DNA from: Panopea generosa
Taxonomy: Eukaryota > Mollusca > Bivalvia > Adapedonta > Hiatellidae
DNA: 64,000 nucleotides
Direction of reading: 5' to 3'
Assembly: GCA_029582155.1 (NCBI GenBank)
Contig: CM055898.1
Span: 30,768,020 to 30,832,019 of the forward strand
The translations under genes were made by a program, and so were the position numbers. The notes beneath the pieces are model-generated. The model saw only the letters and a program-made list of their open reading frames with translations, made no database searches and was not told where the DNA came from. Position 1 is the first letter of the stretch; each line of letters starts with the position of its first letter. Below, one piece after another: positions 1 to 11,280 of the stretch.

Positions 1-3000
1 GGTTCAAGTAAACCAGGGGTTCAAGATACTATAGTAAGCTCATATTTGTTTTCTCTTATTTCTTGAAGTAAGCTCGTATATGTTTTCTTTTATTCCCTGA
101 AGTAGCGGCAAATATGCGTTTCTTTTATTCCATGAAGTAAGCTCATATGTGTTTCTTTTGTTCCTTGAAGTCAGTTCATATGTGTTTTCTTTTATTCTTT
201 TGAGTAAGCTCATGTGTGTTTCTTTTATTCCCTGAAGTAGCGGCTAATATGTGTTTTCTTTTATTCCTTGAAGTAAGTTCATATGTGTTTCTTTTATTCC
301 TTGAAGTATGCTCATATGTGTTTTCTTTTATTCCTTGAAGTAAGCTCATATGTGTTTTCTTTTATTCCTTGAAGTAAGTTCATGTGTGTTTCTTTAATTC
401 CTTGAAGTAAGCTCATATGTGTTTTCTTTTATTCCTTGAAGTAAGTTCATATGTGTTTCTTTTATTCCTTGAAGTAAGCTCATACGTGTTTTTTTCTTAT
501 TCCCTGAAGTAGCTGCTTATATATTTGTTTCTTTTATTCTTTGAAATAAGCTCATATGTGTTTTCTTTTATTCCTTGAAGTAAGCTCATAAGTGTTTTCT
601 TTTATTCCCTGAACTAGCGGCTAATATGTGTTTCTTTTATTCCTTGAAGTAAGCTCATATGTGTTTTCTTTTATTCTTAAGAGTAAGTTCATGTGTGTTT
701 CTTTTATTACCTGAACTAGCGGCTAATATGTGTTTTTTTTATTCCTTGAAGTAAGCTCATATGTGTTTCTTTTATTCCTTGAAGTAAATTCATGTGTGTT
801 TTCTTTCTTTTATTCCCTGAAGTAAGCTCCTGTGTGTTTCTTTTATTCCTTGAAAAAAGCTCATAAGTGTTTTCTTTTATTCCTTGAAGTAAGTTCATAT
901 GTGTTTCTTTTATTCCTTGAAGTAAATTCATGTGTGTTTTCTTTCTTTTATTCCCTGAAGTATGCTCATATGTGTTTTCTTTTATTCCTTGAAGTAAGCT
1001 CATATGTGTTTTCTTTTATTCCTTGAAGTAAGTTCATATGTGTTTCTTTAATTCCTTGAAGTAAGCTCATACGTGTTTTTTTTCTTATTCCCTGAAGTAG
1101 CTGCTTATATATTTGTTTCTTTTATTCTTTGAAATAAGCTCATATGTGTTTTCTTTTATTCCTTGAAGTAAGCTCATAAGTGTTTTCTTTTATTCCCTGA
1201 ACTAGCGGCTAATATGTGTTTCTTTTATTCCTTGAAGTAAGCTCATATGTGTTTTCTTTTATTCTTAAGAGTAAGTTCATGTGTGTTTCTTTTATTACCT
1301 GAACTAGTGGCTAATATGTGTTTTTTTTTATTCCTTGAAGTAAGCTCATATGTGTTTCTTTTATTCCTTGAAGTAAGCTCATACGTGTTTTTTTCTTATT
1401 CCCTGAAGTAGCTGCTTATATATTTGTTTCTTTTATTCTTTGAAATAAGCTCATATGTGTTTTCTTTTATTCCTTGAAGTAAGCTCATAAGTGTTTTCTT
1501 TTATTCCCTGAACTAGCGGCTAATATGTGTTTCTTTTATTCCTTGAAGTAAGCTCATATGTGTTTTCTTTTATTCTTAAGAGTAAGTTCATGTGTGTTTC
1601 TTTTATTACCTGAACTAGCGGCTAATATGTGTTTTTTTTATTCCTTGAAGTAAGCTCATATGTGTTTCTTTTATTCCTTGAAGTAAATTCATGTGTGTTT
1701 TCTTTCTTTTATTCCCTGAAGTAAGCTCCTGTGTGTTTCTTTTATTCCTTGAAAAAAGCTCATAAGTGTTTTCTTTTATTCCTTGAAGTAAGTTCATATG
1801 TGTTTCTTTTATTCCTTGAAGTAAATTCATGTGTGTTTTCTTTCTTTTATTCCCTGAAGTATGCTCATATGTGTTTTCTTTTATTCCTTGAAGTAAGCTC
1901 ATATGTGTTTTCTTTTATTCCTTGAAGTAAGTTCATATGTGTTTCTTTAATTCCTTGAAGTAAGCTCATACGTGTTTTTTTTCTTATTCCCTGAAGTAGC
2001 TGCTTATATATTTGTTTCTTTTATTCTTTGAAATAAGCTCATATGTGTTTTCTTTTATTCCTTGAAGTAAGCTCATAAGTGTTTTCTTTTATTCCCTGAA
2101 CTAGCGGCTAATATGTGTTTCTTTTATTCCTTGAAGTAAGCTCATATGTGTTTTCTTTTATTCTTAAGAGTAAGTTCATGTGTGTTTCTTTTATTACCTG
2201 AACTAGTGGCTAATATGTGTTTTTTTTTATTCCTTGAAGTAAGCTCATATGTGTTTCTTTTATTCCTTGAAGTAAATTCATGTGTGTTTTCTTTCTTTTA
2301 TTCCCTGAAGTAAGCTCATGTGTGTTTCTTTTATTCCTTAAAAAAAAATCATATGTGTTTTCTTTTATTCCTTGAAGTAAGTTCATATGTGTTTCTTTTA
2401 TTCCTTGAAGTAAGCTCATACGTGTTTTTCTTATTCCCTGAAGTAGCTGCTTATATATTTGTTTCTTTCATTCTTTGAAATAATCTCATATGTGTTTTCT
2501 TTTATTCCTTGAAGTAAGCTCATAAGTGTTTTCTTTTATTCCTTGAAGTAAGCTCATGTGTGTTTCTTTTATTCCTTGAAGTAAGCTCATAAGTGTTTTC
2601 TTTTATTCCCTGAACTAGCGGCTAATTTGTGTTTCTTTTATTCCTTGAAGTAAGCTCATGTGTGTTTTCTTTCTTTTATTCCCTGAAGTAAGCTCATGTG
2701 TGTTTCTTTTATTTCTTGAAGAAAGCTCATAAGTGTTTTCTTTTATTCCCTGAAATAATGGCTAATATGTGTTTCTTTTATTCCTTGAAGTAAGCTCATA
2801 TAAGTTTTCTTTTATTCCTTGTAGTAAGCTCATATGTGTTTTCCTTTATTCCCTGAAGTAGCGGCTTTTATGTGTTTCTTTTATTCCTTGAAGTAAGCTC
2901 ATATTAGTTTTTCTTTTATTCCTTGAAGTAAGCTCATTTATGTTTGCCTTTATTCCTTGAAGTAAGCTCATGTGTGTTTCTTTTATTCCTTGAAGAAAGC

Positions 3001-3230
3001 TCATATGTGTTTTCTTTTATTCCCTGAAGTAGCGGCTAATATGTGTTTATTTTATTCCTTGAAGTAAGCTTATATAAGTTTTCTTTTATTTCTTGAAGTA
3101 AGCTCAAATGTGTTTTCTTTCACGCTTTGAAGTAAGCTCATATGTGTTTCTTTTATTTCTTGAAGTAAGCTCATATGTGTTATTTATTTCTTGAAGTTAG
3201 TTCATTTGTGTTTTTCTCTTATTCCTTGAA
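1..3230. repeat. Satellite array A, about 33-35 bp units
   Basis: The whole stretch is tandem copies of a unit built around 'ttccttgaagtaagctcat' followed by 'atgtgttttctttta'. Units differ by small indels in the T-rich part and by variants such as 'gaactagcggctaat' and 'gaagtagctgcttat'. Short open frames on both strands reading MNLLQGIKETH (minus) or CFLLFLEVSS (plus) are translations of the repeat and not genes. The array runs off the left edge of the window. Confidence 0.95.
470..2270. repeat. 899-bp higher-order repeat inside satellite A (two copies)
   Basis: The marker variant 'cgtgttttt..cttattccctgaagtagctgc' occurs near 484, 1071, 1383 and 1970, so the spacing alternates 587 and 312 and sums to 899. 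The minus-strand open frames at 716-1003 and 1615-1902 translate identically and are 899 bases apart. Copy 1 is about 470-1370 and copy 2 about 1370-2270. After about 2270 the order of variants diverges. Confidence 0.9.
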
Positions 3231-5105
3231 GTAAGCTCTTATATGCTTTCTTTCATTCCTTGAAGTAAACTTATATACGTATACATAAGTAAGCTCATAT
3301 ATGCTTTCTTTCATTCCTTGAAGTAAGCTTATATACGTATACATAAGTAAGCTCATATATGCTTTCTTTCATTCCTTAAAGTAAGCTCATATATGCTTTC
3401 TTTCATTCCGTGAAGTAAACTAATACACATATACATAAGTAAGCTCATATATGCTTTCTTTCATTCCTTGAAGTAAGCTCATATATGCTTTCTTTCATTC
3501 CTCGAAGTAAACTGATATACGTATACATAAGTAAGCTCATATATGCTTTCTTTCATTCCTTGAAGTAAGCTAATATATGCTTTCTTTCATTCCTTGAAGT
3601 AAGCTCATATATGCTTTCTTTCATTCCTTGAAGTAAAATGATATATGTTTACATAAGTAAGCTCATATATGCTTTCTTTCATTCCTTGAAGTAAACTTTT
3701 AAACGTATACATAAGTAAGCTCATATATGCTTTCTTTCATTCCTTGAAGTAAGCTTATATACGTATACATAAATAAGCTCATATAAGTTTTCTTTCATTC
3801 CTTGAAGTAAGCTTATATACGTATACATAAGTAAGCTCATATATGCTTTCTTTCATTCCTTGAAGTAAACTTATATACTTTTACATATGTAAGCTCATAT
3901 ATGCTTGCTTTCAATCCTTGAAGTAAACTTATATACGTATACATAAATAAGCTCATATATGCTTTTATTTTATTTTATTCCTTAAAGTAAACTAATATGC
4001 GTATACATAAGTAAGCTCATATATGCTTACTTTCATTCCTTGAAGTAAACTTATATATGTATACATATGTAAGCTCATATATGATTTCTTTCATTCCTTT
4101 AAGTAAACTTATATACGTATACATAAGTAAGCTCTTATATGCTTTCTTTCATTCCTTGAAGTAAACTAATATACGTATACATAAGTAAGCTCATATATGC
4201 TTTCTTTCATTCCTTGAAGTAAACTTATATACGTAAACATAAGTAAGCTCATATATGCTTTCTTTCATTCCTTGAAGTAAACTTATATACGTATACATAA
4301 GTAAGCTCATATATGCTTACTTTCATTCCTTGAAGTAAACTTATATACGTATACATAAGTAAGCTCATATATGCTTTCTTTCAGTCCTTGAAGTAAACTT
4401 ATATACGTATACATAAGTAAGCTCATATATGCTTTCTTTCATTCCTTGAAGTAAACTTATATACGTATACAAAAGTAAGCTCATATATGCTTTCTTTCAT
4501 TCCTTGAAGTAAGCTTATATACGTATACATAAGTAAGCTCATATATGCTTTCTTTCATTCCTTGAAGTAAACTTATATACGTATACATAAGTAAGCTCAT
4601 ATATGCTTTCTTTCAGTCCTTGAAGTTAAGCTCATATATGCTTTCTTTCATTCCTTGAAGTAAACTTATATACGTATACATAAGTAAGCTCATATATGCT
4701 TTTGTTTCATTCCTTGAAGTAAACATATATACGTATACATAAGTAAGCTCATATATGCTTTCTTTCATTCCTTGAAGTAAACTTATATACATATACATAA
4801 GTAAGCTCATATATGCTTTCTTTCATTCCTTGAAGTAAACTAATAAACGTATACATAAGTAAGTTCATATATGCTTTCTTTCATTCCTTGAAGTAAACTT
4901 ATATACATATACATAAGTAAGCTCATATATGCTTTCTTTCATTCCTTGAAGTAAACTTATATACGTATACATAAGTAAGCTCATATATGCTTGCTTTCAA
5001 TCCTTGAAGTAAACTTATATACGTATACATAAATAAGCTCATATATGCTTTTATTTTATTTTATTCCTTAAAGTAAACTAATATGCGTATATATAAGTAA
5101 GCACA
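3231..5105. repeat. Satellite array B, 58-bp units
   Basis: Tandem copies of a 58-bp unit: 'aagtaagctcatatatgctttctttcattccttgaagtaaacttatatacgtatacat'-type, given here as its order of blocks only: 'gtaagctcatatatg', 'ctttctttcattcc', 'ttgaagtaaac', 'ttatatacgtatacataa'. The first two blocks match satellite A; the third adds the palindromic 'tatacgtata' block. About 32 copies are present. Some units lack the added block (for example near 3380 and 3560-3620), which shows how B grew out of A. Confidence 0.93.
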
Positions 5106-5824
5106 TATGTATTTAACTTATGTCTGAGACTAATGTGTATATTATGTCCTCATATAAGTAATGTAATACACATGTACTTTTATTCATTGCAATACACCTT
5201 TTTCTTATATACTTTTTAACTACAGAAATATCTTGTGTTAGTTTTATTCACTTATATAAGCTAAGTATATGTGATGCTTATAATCACTTAACGTAAACCC
5301 AAAATAGATTCCATTAATAATAAACACCGGGCGCGCACACTAAACCGCTTCCCATAAATAACTGTATAGAGGAATATAATATCATTAGATTTACCATTCC
5401 TTTCATTAACCAAATTTTAATATGCACTTGAGTTGTCGATTTTAAATATTATTATATCTAAAAGTGCTATGTAAATAGGTGTTTACGTATCAATAGAGCT
5501 TATAAATACAGCTCCACTTCGATTACTATGTTATTTTAATAATTTCTAATGAAGCAGAAAAATGTAAAATTTGCGGTGTCAGTGAATAAAACACACGCAC
5601 GTATTAATTGATATAAGTTCTGTATGCCCTATGAATATATTGCCAACATTTCATAAATCTTCCAATACAGTTGACTTACTTCAGTAACCAACCGTATCAT
5701 ATAAATTATTATTTGCAGAACAGCAAAAGAAGAAGGAAGATCTAAATGATCTACATGTAAATGAGTCAAGTATAAAACCCAAACTCGCGCTAAGAATTTT
5801 AATAGTGATTGAACTATGAATATG
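5106..5824. other. Unassigned AT-rich spacer
   Basis: No gene, RNA or clear repeat seen. It follows the end of satellite B and precedes a SINE. Confidence 0.5.
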
Positions 5825-6107
5825 GGGCAGGCGGTTGTGTATGAACAAGGTAACGGCTAGCCAAGCAGGAGGTCGCGGGTTTGATCTCGGGCTCGACCTG
5901 GTAACCTCTTAAAAGAAACACCCAGTATTGCCTTTGACATGGAATAAAACAGATTCTTAAAACAGTGACCGCTGATTCAAGTGGATAATTATCAGTTACT
6001 TGCGGAGATGGGTGTGCTCGAGTACTGGTTAACCTTCTAGGATCCAAGGAAAGAGTGATGAGGTTAACTAATCGCCTGTTAGTCCTCGATAGCATAAACA
6101 TGATGCT

Positions 6108-6112
<5 letters not shown>
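5825..6112 (+). mobile_element. tRNA-derived SINE with (AATC)n tail
   Basis: A tRNA-like head carries a B-box-like 'gcgggtttgatctcggg' near 5875-5890. The body contains 'gctgattcaagtggataattatcagttacttgcgg' and, near the 3' end, 'ctgttagtcctcgatagcataa'. The same body is present in minus orientation at 6835-7240 and 38275-38430 and in plus orientation at 7884-8110. The 3' end runs into an (AATC)n tract. The minus-strand open frame here is just the SINE read backwards. Confidence 0.75.
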
Positions 6113-6159
<47 letters not shown>

Positions 6160-6165
6160 TATCAA
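6107..6165. repeat. (AATC)n microsatellite, SINE tail
   Basis: About fourteen copies of the tetramer directly follow the SINE 3' end. The inverted SINE fragment at 16982 is likewise bordered by a (GATT)n tract, which supports this being the tail of the element. Confidence 0.9.
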
Positions 6166-6834
6166 TATTTCCTGAAATATGATCACAATTAAATCACCAC
6201 ACACAATACGTCATAACACCTCTTTATTTATTGCTAGAAAATAAAATGCAATATTATCAGTATAGGTGAAGTTTAAGCATTTTAAAACTTCGTTGAAGAA
6301 AAAATCGAAATGATATTTTTAGTGTAACCGGGGTCAACGCCTCGGTGGCCATCAAACATTAAGATAATTTATACATAAAAACATTTATATTACGTGAAAC
6401 TAACTCAAAACCTGTTTGCTTGAATTGGGACATGTAGAAAAAATATCGTGTCAGGGAGAAAATATTTGTACTTTCGTTCAATGGCCGAAAATCAAGGTCC
6501 CCGCCCATTATTTACATACCGAAATTGGCTCCAATAAACATAAGTAAGAGTGCAAACACTGGAGAAGACAGCGGGTTAATTATTCAGTATGGATCCACTT
6601 TATATAAGGCGACTTGGGTGTGGCTTTGGGCTGAGTACGTTTACATGTAAGTTTAAGTACGTAATTATGCCGGCGATTTTATTGACTTCTGCATCAACCA
6701 TTGTGCACATCCATTATAAACCCAAACCTACACTATCTACATACGACCCTTCACTTTGTACCAGGCGATCTTAACTTGAAAATAATCTAGGCTGTACTTT
6801 AGCATTCGGGGAACACTTGTTTGAATATTAAACG
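6166..6834. other. Unassigned spacer
   Basis: No supported gene. A 61-codon open frame from 6589 has no recognisable features. Confidence 0.4.
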
Positions 6835-7240
6835 TCATTTTAATGCCATCGATGGCTTACAGACGATCAATTATTATGGATGGGGGCAACCTGAGGAGAG
6901 AGAGATTGTATGAGGATGTATGAGAAAGTACATGCTGCCCCCCCCCCCCCCCCTCCCAACCTGAACATTAGTGGGGTGGCGCTCCGGCTCCTACGTCTAA
7001 GCAATTAACCTAACTATTCTTTCCTGGGATCCTGGAAGGTTAACCGGTACTCGAATACACTCAGCTCCGCGAGTAATTGATCACTTTCCCGCTCGAATCA
7101 GCGGTAAGAAACGAATGGCAATGAGACAAAATGTCGTATTTCAATGATAACTGAAACAGTGGTAGCGCGGGAATTCAAACTTACGACTCCTGGACTGATA
7201 GTCAGACAATCTACCGACAAAACTAACCTGGCTCGGCTCG
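6835..7240 (-). mobile_element. tRNA-derived SINE, minus orientation
   Basis: Read on the minus strand, the head (about 7240-7160) is tRNA-like, with 'ccaggttagttttgtcggtaga' as an A-box-like part and 'aagtttgaattcccg' as a B-box-like part. The body and the 3' end ('ttttaatgccatcgatggcttacagac' on the plus strand near 6838) match the SINE at 5825. A run of 16 C (6938-6953) sits in the 3' half. Confidence 0.7.
6938..6953. repeat. Poly-C homopolymer
   Basis: Sixteen consecutive C inside the inverted SINE; possibly length-variable or an assembly weak point. Confidence 0.9.
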
Positions 7241-7374
7241 GGTATACTTACTAGGGACTGAAAAAACACATTTGCTTTAAAAGTGTTGCATACTAACTAA
7301 TTTAAGCTCGGAAACGAAGTTATCTCTAAGCTTTTTTAAATGAGCAGAACCAGTACTTGGCGCTGTTTATATTA

Positions 7375-7445
7375 TTATAATGTCATCGATCTTAGCCTGG
7401 GATCGAACCTGCGACCTCTAGCGTACGGGAGCTGTCAGAACTTAT
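7375..7445 (-). mobile_element. tRNA-like SINE head fragment
   Basis: On the minus strand the segment reads 'gaggtcgcaggttcgatcccaggct', a close match to a Pol III B box in a tRNA T-arm context. No intact cloverleaf or anticodon arm is evident, so a SINE fragment is more likely than a tRNA gene. Confidence 0.5.
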
Positions 7446-7883
7446 CATATACACGACCTACACGAGATAATTAAGTTTCTAAAATCTAAAAAGTCAATTC
7501 AGTTTTGAAGCAAAACGCCTAAAAAGCATAGATGGAAATGTAATTATGCACCGATATGAAATACCGTGCGACAAGCTGTTCTGTCACTTGACCTTTACCG
7601 GGTCAGACTTCTCATTTTCTGTTTGTGCAAATCCATGTCCTGAAAAGATTAATATCCAGTATAGGCGACATTAAAGAACGTCGCCGGGTAAAGGGCTTCA
7701 GGTCCCACCTTTGAGTTATGCAAGAGGATGTGCAACAGATTGGTCGACAGGCTGGATGGAGAAAGGGGCGGTGCTTTGTACGTGTCGAATTTTTTGTCCG
7801 CAGTATATTTTTGGTTATTATAACCGTAGCATAATTCCTTATATTTAGGCGAAAAAGAGTCCCCTGATCATCGAGCTGTACCG

Positions 7884-8110
7884 GGCTTGGTTAGCTCAGT
7901 CGGTAGCGCGCCTTACTTCCAAGCCAGGGGTCGAGGTTCGAATACCCGCCTGGTCACAGCCTCCGTGATGATTGCTAAACGACATTGTGTTTCTTTGTCA
8001 TTCGTCTCTGATCGCTGATTCAAGTGGGAAAGTTATCAGGTATCTGTGAGGGTGAGTGTGTTCGAATGCTGGTAAAGTGCTATGACGTTCAACTCATTTA
8101 TGACGTAAAT
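7884..8110 (+). mobile_element. tRNA-derived SINE
   Basis: The head has a clear A box ('ggttagctcagtcggtagcg') and B box ('gaggttcgaatacccg') in tRNA spacing. The body ('atcgctgattcaagtgggaaagttatcagg') matches the SINEs at 5825 and 6835. The acceptor stem does not pair as in a functional tRNA, so this is a SINE. Confidence 0.8.
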
Positions 8111-9055
8111 CATATAATTTAAAAGCGACCGTTGTAAAATAAGTATTCAATAATTATGATTCGTATGCAAGAAAATCAACCATTTATGGATTTTTCGGTT
8201 CGGATAGAAAAATTCCTTCCACTGGGACAACTGAGCCTCGTAAACGCCAAAACAGTTATCCCAAGAAAACCAGTGTAAGATTATTATAATACATTGCGGG
8301 CTAAATGCCCCTCACGGACAAAATCATTGGCACAGATGTACGACTTGATGAGTTTTAAATACGTTTCTTAACCCAGTCCTGTAACAATATTTCGCCCCGA
8401 GGACACAAACGTGCCATGTGTCGCGTGCTCCACACGAGGACCATTATCTTTAATGATTGTCCAACATCTCGATAATGGGTACTGGGCTCTCGTCCCGTGG
8501 AGCCCTAACTGTTTCATAATAGTTCAGTAACAGTTGATTCTTTGTTCACAGATGACCCGCTGTTGGAGTGTCATACAGACATTATTTTACTTTAATTAGC
8601 ACAGTTTAAGTTGACCGATGCGGTTTCAAGGATGCCAAATGAAAAACGATGTCCCGTTAAATGTTTTATTGATGATAGATGGGTGAATTTGCGGTTTCTT
8701 TTGATACAAGGATGCTTCTTTCAACGTCGGTGTCTCACTTTTTTTGTTCAGGAAATGGAAAGACAGGTGACAAGTCATTAGAAGGCCAACGGAAAAATCT
8801 GCAGAATTATATGAATGCATGAATGGTCGAATGAATGAATGGATGAATAAAATGGGTTTTACGGCATACCGACACTGAATGGTTATATGACACCAACATG
8901 AAAAACGATTTTAGGGACTAATTGTTCACGTAAAACAATAAACAACAAATTAACATAAACAGAAAGCAACAAACAGAACAGCAAATGAATTTGCACATTG
9001 ATACCTGCAGTACTGCAGAGTTCCAACAAATTCGAAGTTAAATACTTAGTATGCC
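8111..9055. other. Unassigned spacer
   Basis: No supported gene or RNA. A short (GAAT)n-like tract lies near 8815-8850. Confidence 0.4.
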
Positions 9056-9059
9056 GCCT

Positions 9060-9500
9060 TTTACGACACTGGTCTTATTCTTGAAATAGTCTTGATCATA
9101 TGCGACGCATGCTTTTCTAAAAAACGGACGTCTTGACAAGTTCGACCGAGAATAAAAAAAATATTTAGCAAAAATCGAATAACGATTTTGATTGGTTGAT
9201 TCAAACAATCGGACTACCACGAGATTGCCATAATATTTCAAAAGAGTATCGTTTGGATGTTTTCTTCTATATTCATTTTTTTTATATTATTAGATATTTT
9301 CTATGACACAGATCTTGTTAATATAACTGCCATGATTTCCACCAGAATAAATATTTTTAAATTTTATTATAACATAACTCTTGCAGAGGCGTGTTTGTTT
9401 CATCCAATCAGACCTTACTTCCAAATCCATATGTTTCTTCTGCACAACTTGTCAAGACGTTTATCTTTTAGAAAAGCAAGCTTCGCCTATGATCAAGACT
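9060..9500. repeat. Inverted pair of a dispersed repeat
   Basis: The segment 'cttgtcaagacg..ttttagaaaagca..gcgaa..gatcaagact' occurs in plus orientation at about 9447-9502 and in minus orientation at about 9080-9140. The two open frames that cover them translate to similar strings (NLSRR.FFRKA..AYDQDY), which are two readings of one DNA repeat. A related piece lies at about 54685-54725. Confidence 0.6.
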
Positions 9501-9519
9501 ATGGTTATATAACTACTGT

Positions 9520-9638
9520 GCAAGTTTGGTGAGGATTAAATGAAAAATGCAGGTGCACGCAGCAAATAGTTCATCGACGGACGACGGACAAAAACAGGCG
9601 ATCAGAATAGCTCACCTTGAGTTTTGCTCAGGTGAGCT
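9520..9638 (+). repeat. 3' end of a dispersed hairpin-ended repeat
   Basis: It reads 'gtttggtgaggattaaatgaaaaatgc', 'gacggacgacggac', 'gatcagaatagctcacc' and ends with a hairpin (9609-9638: agctcaccttgag, loop, gctcaggtgagct). The same order of blocks ends the elements at 38431-38897 and, in degraded form, 57600-58160. Confidence 0.7.
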
Positions 9639-11280
9639 GATAATGCACACACATTTATTAAGGGCAGATTTTAGTTGAACTTACTTATTTAATGTTATAA
9701 AAAGCTCTTTAGCGATTTCGGGAGAAAGGTCAGCATGCACTATGCTTTCTATTTTTATTTTATTCCGAAAAGGAATGCTCTTTGACTTTTCGGCCGTTAA
9801 CAGACGACAATGACATGACAGCAATCCATGACAAAACTCGAATTAACAAAATGAACTAATCTCGAAATTTTAGTGTCATGCATGCCGATGCACAAATTGC
9901 AGCCGTTTGACCTGTGGTCACCTGCATGTCAAGGGGTCAAAGGATTCATTTCGTATTGATCATCACTAATTGAATTGTAGGGACATATTCTTCGGAGAAT
10001 AACATGTTTATTGCTCGTTAATCACGGCGTCAGTGTCCGTTTACCTGTAGCGAGTCCTAAGTCTCAATTAAAAACCCTCCTGTACATGCAGATTTGACAT
10101 TGCTGTCCTGGCCATATGACGTCTGTTTTTGATGCACGTAGTCGTCAGCACCTTTCTGCGCATCTGCCATCACGTGATTTTAATAATATAATAATACAAT
10201 ATGTATTGACTTTTGGGATTTTATTGGATAAACACGATGGGGTTTTTCATATACAGACTCACCGACTTTTAATCAAAGTTATTAGAATAGGGAACATTTG
10301 AAAAGTTAAATGCAAAATTATTTCTACGGAAATGTCGTCTGACTACACACACCAAACATAAGCTTCAATATTTGTGCACGAATTAAGAGTGTTTTTTTTT
10401 TAAATTCTTGAATAACAACCGACAATTACATAATATCCGAGGTACTTTGATTATTTGAATTAGAAATCTTACGTGTTCTAAGATCTTTGATCTCTACTGC
10501 TTTTCTTCTCGTCGTCTGCTTTTCATTGTTATCGTCTGTTAGGATAAGAACAGATACAGGGAGACAAAAACCGCCGATCAAAGTGACCAACCTGCTATTG
10601 CAAATAAGGTAAACTGTCCATTTTAACTGCATTGTGGAAAACAAATACAGAAAAATGTAAACAAATAAAGAAAGAATTAGACCAACGCGTTTTTCCTAAT
10701 CCCCTTGTTTTGTACAATAGCTGTATATTTGTTTATTATATTGCGTTTAAGAAACACACACAATGGAGTAACATTGAATAAACATTGTGTTTTTGAGACT
10801 TAGCAAACGGACTCGGCGGTTGGTACTTTGATTTCATTTTTTCTTCCGGCTGACATCGGTTTCTTTATTAAGCTATTTAATATCAAGTTGAAAAAAATGT
10901 ACGAAGGTAAAGGCTTCCGTCTTAGTTTGTTATTTATCAAAACAACAGAACAGACTGTTATTACTTTTTTATCATTATTATATTATGATATACATAATTA
11001 TGTTTCTTATCGTTGTTATTTTTTATGCTTATACAACTAAGTGATATGAAAACGCAACACAGCTAACTTGAAAATGGAAAAAAAACTGAAACCAATACAG
11101 GAACTACCAAATTATTCAGTAACATCTCAAATAAATACAGACAATAATCCCTTACAGAGTGCGTTTTTATCTCTTCCAAGAGCTTATGTATCATTATAAT
11201 TATTGATTTATACGATATTCTTTTTTTCTTATTCTAACGCTTATACTTATACATTTTGTTACTCTTGAATTAACTCCTAC
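9639..11280. other. Unassigned spacer
   Basis: Several open frames of 60-72 codons occur (10116, 10426 minus, 10828), but none has a recognisable domain or convincing splice context. Confidence 0.4.

Noticed and set aside
1..5105. CRISPR array
   Set aside because: The units are contiguous diverged tandem repeats without unique spacers, in a eukaryotic context.
6589..6645. First coding exon starting MDPLYIRR with donor 'gtaagt'
   Set aside because: No signal peptide, homology or partner exon; a chance donor.
7884..7960. A functional tRNA gene
   Set aside because: Good A and B boxes, but the acceptor stem does not pair and a SINE body follows.
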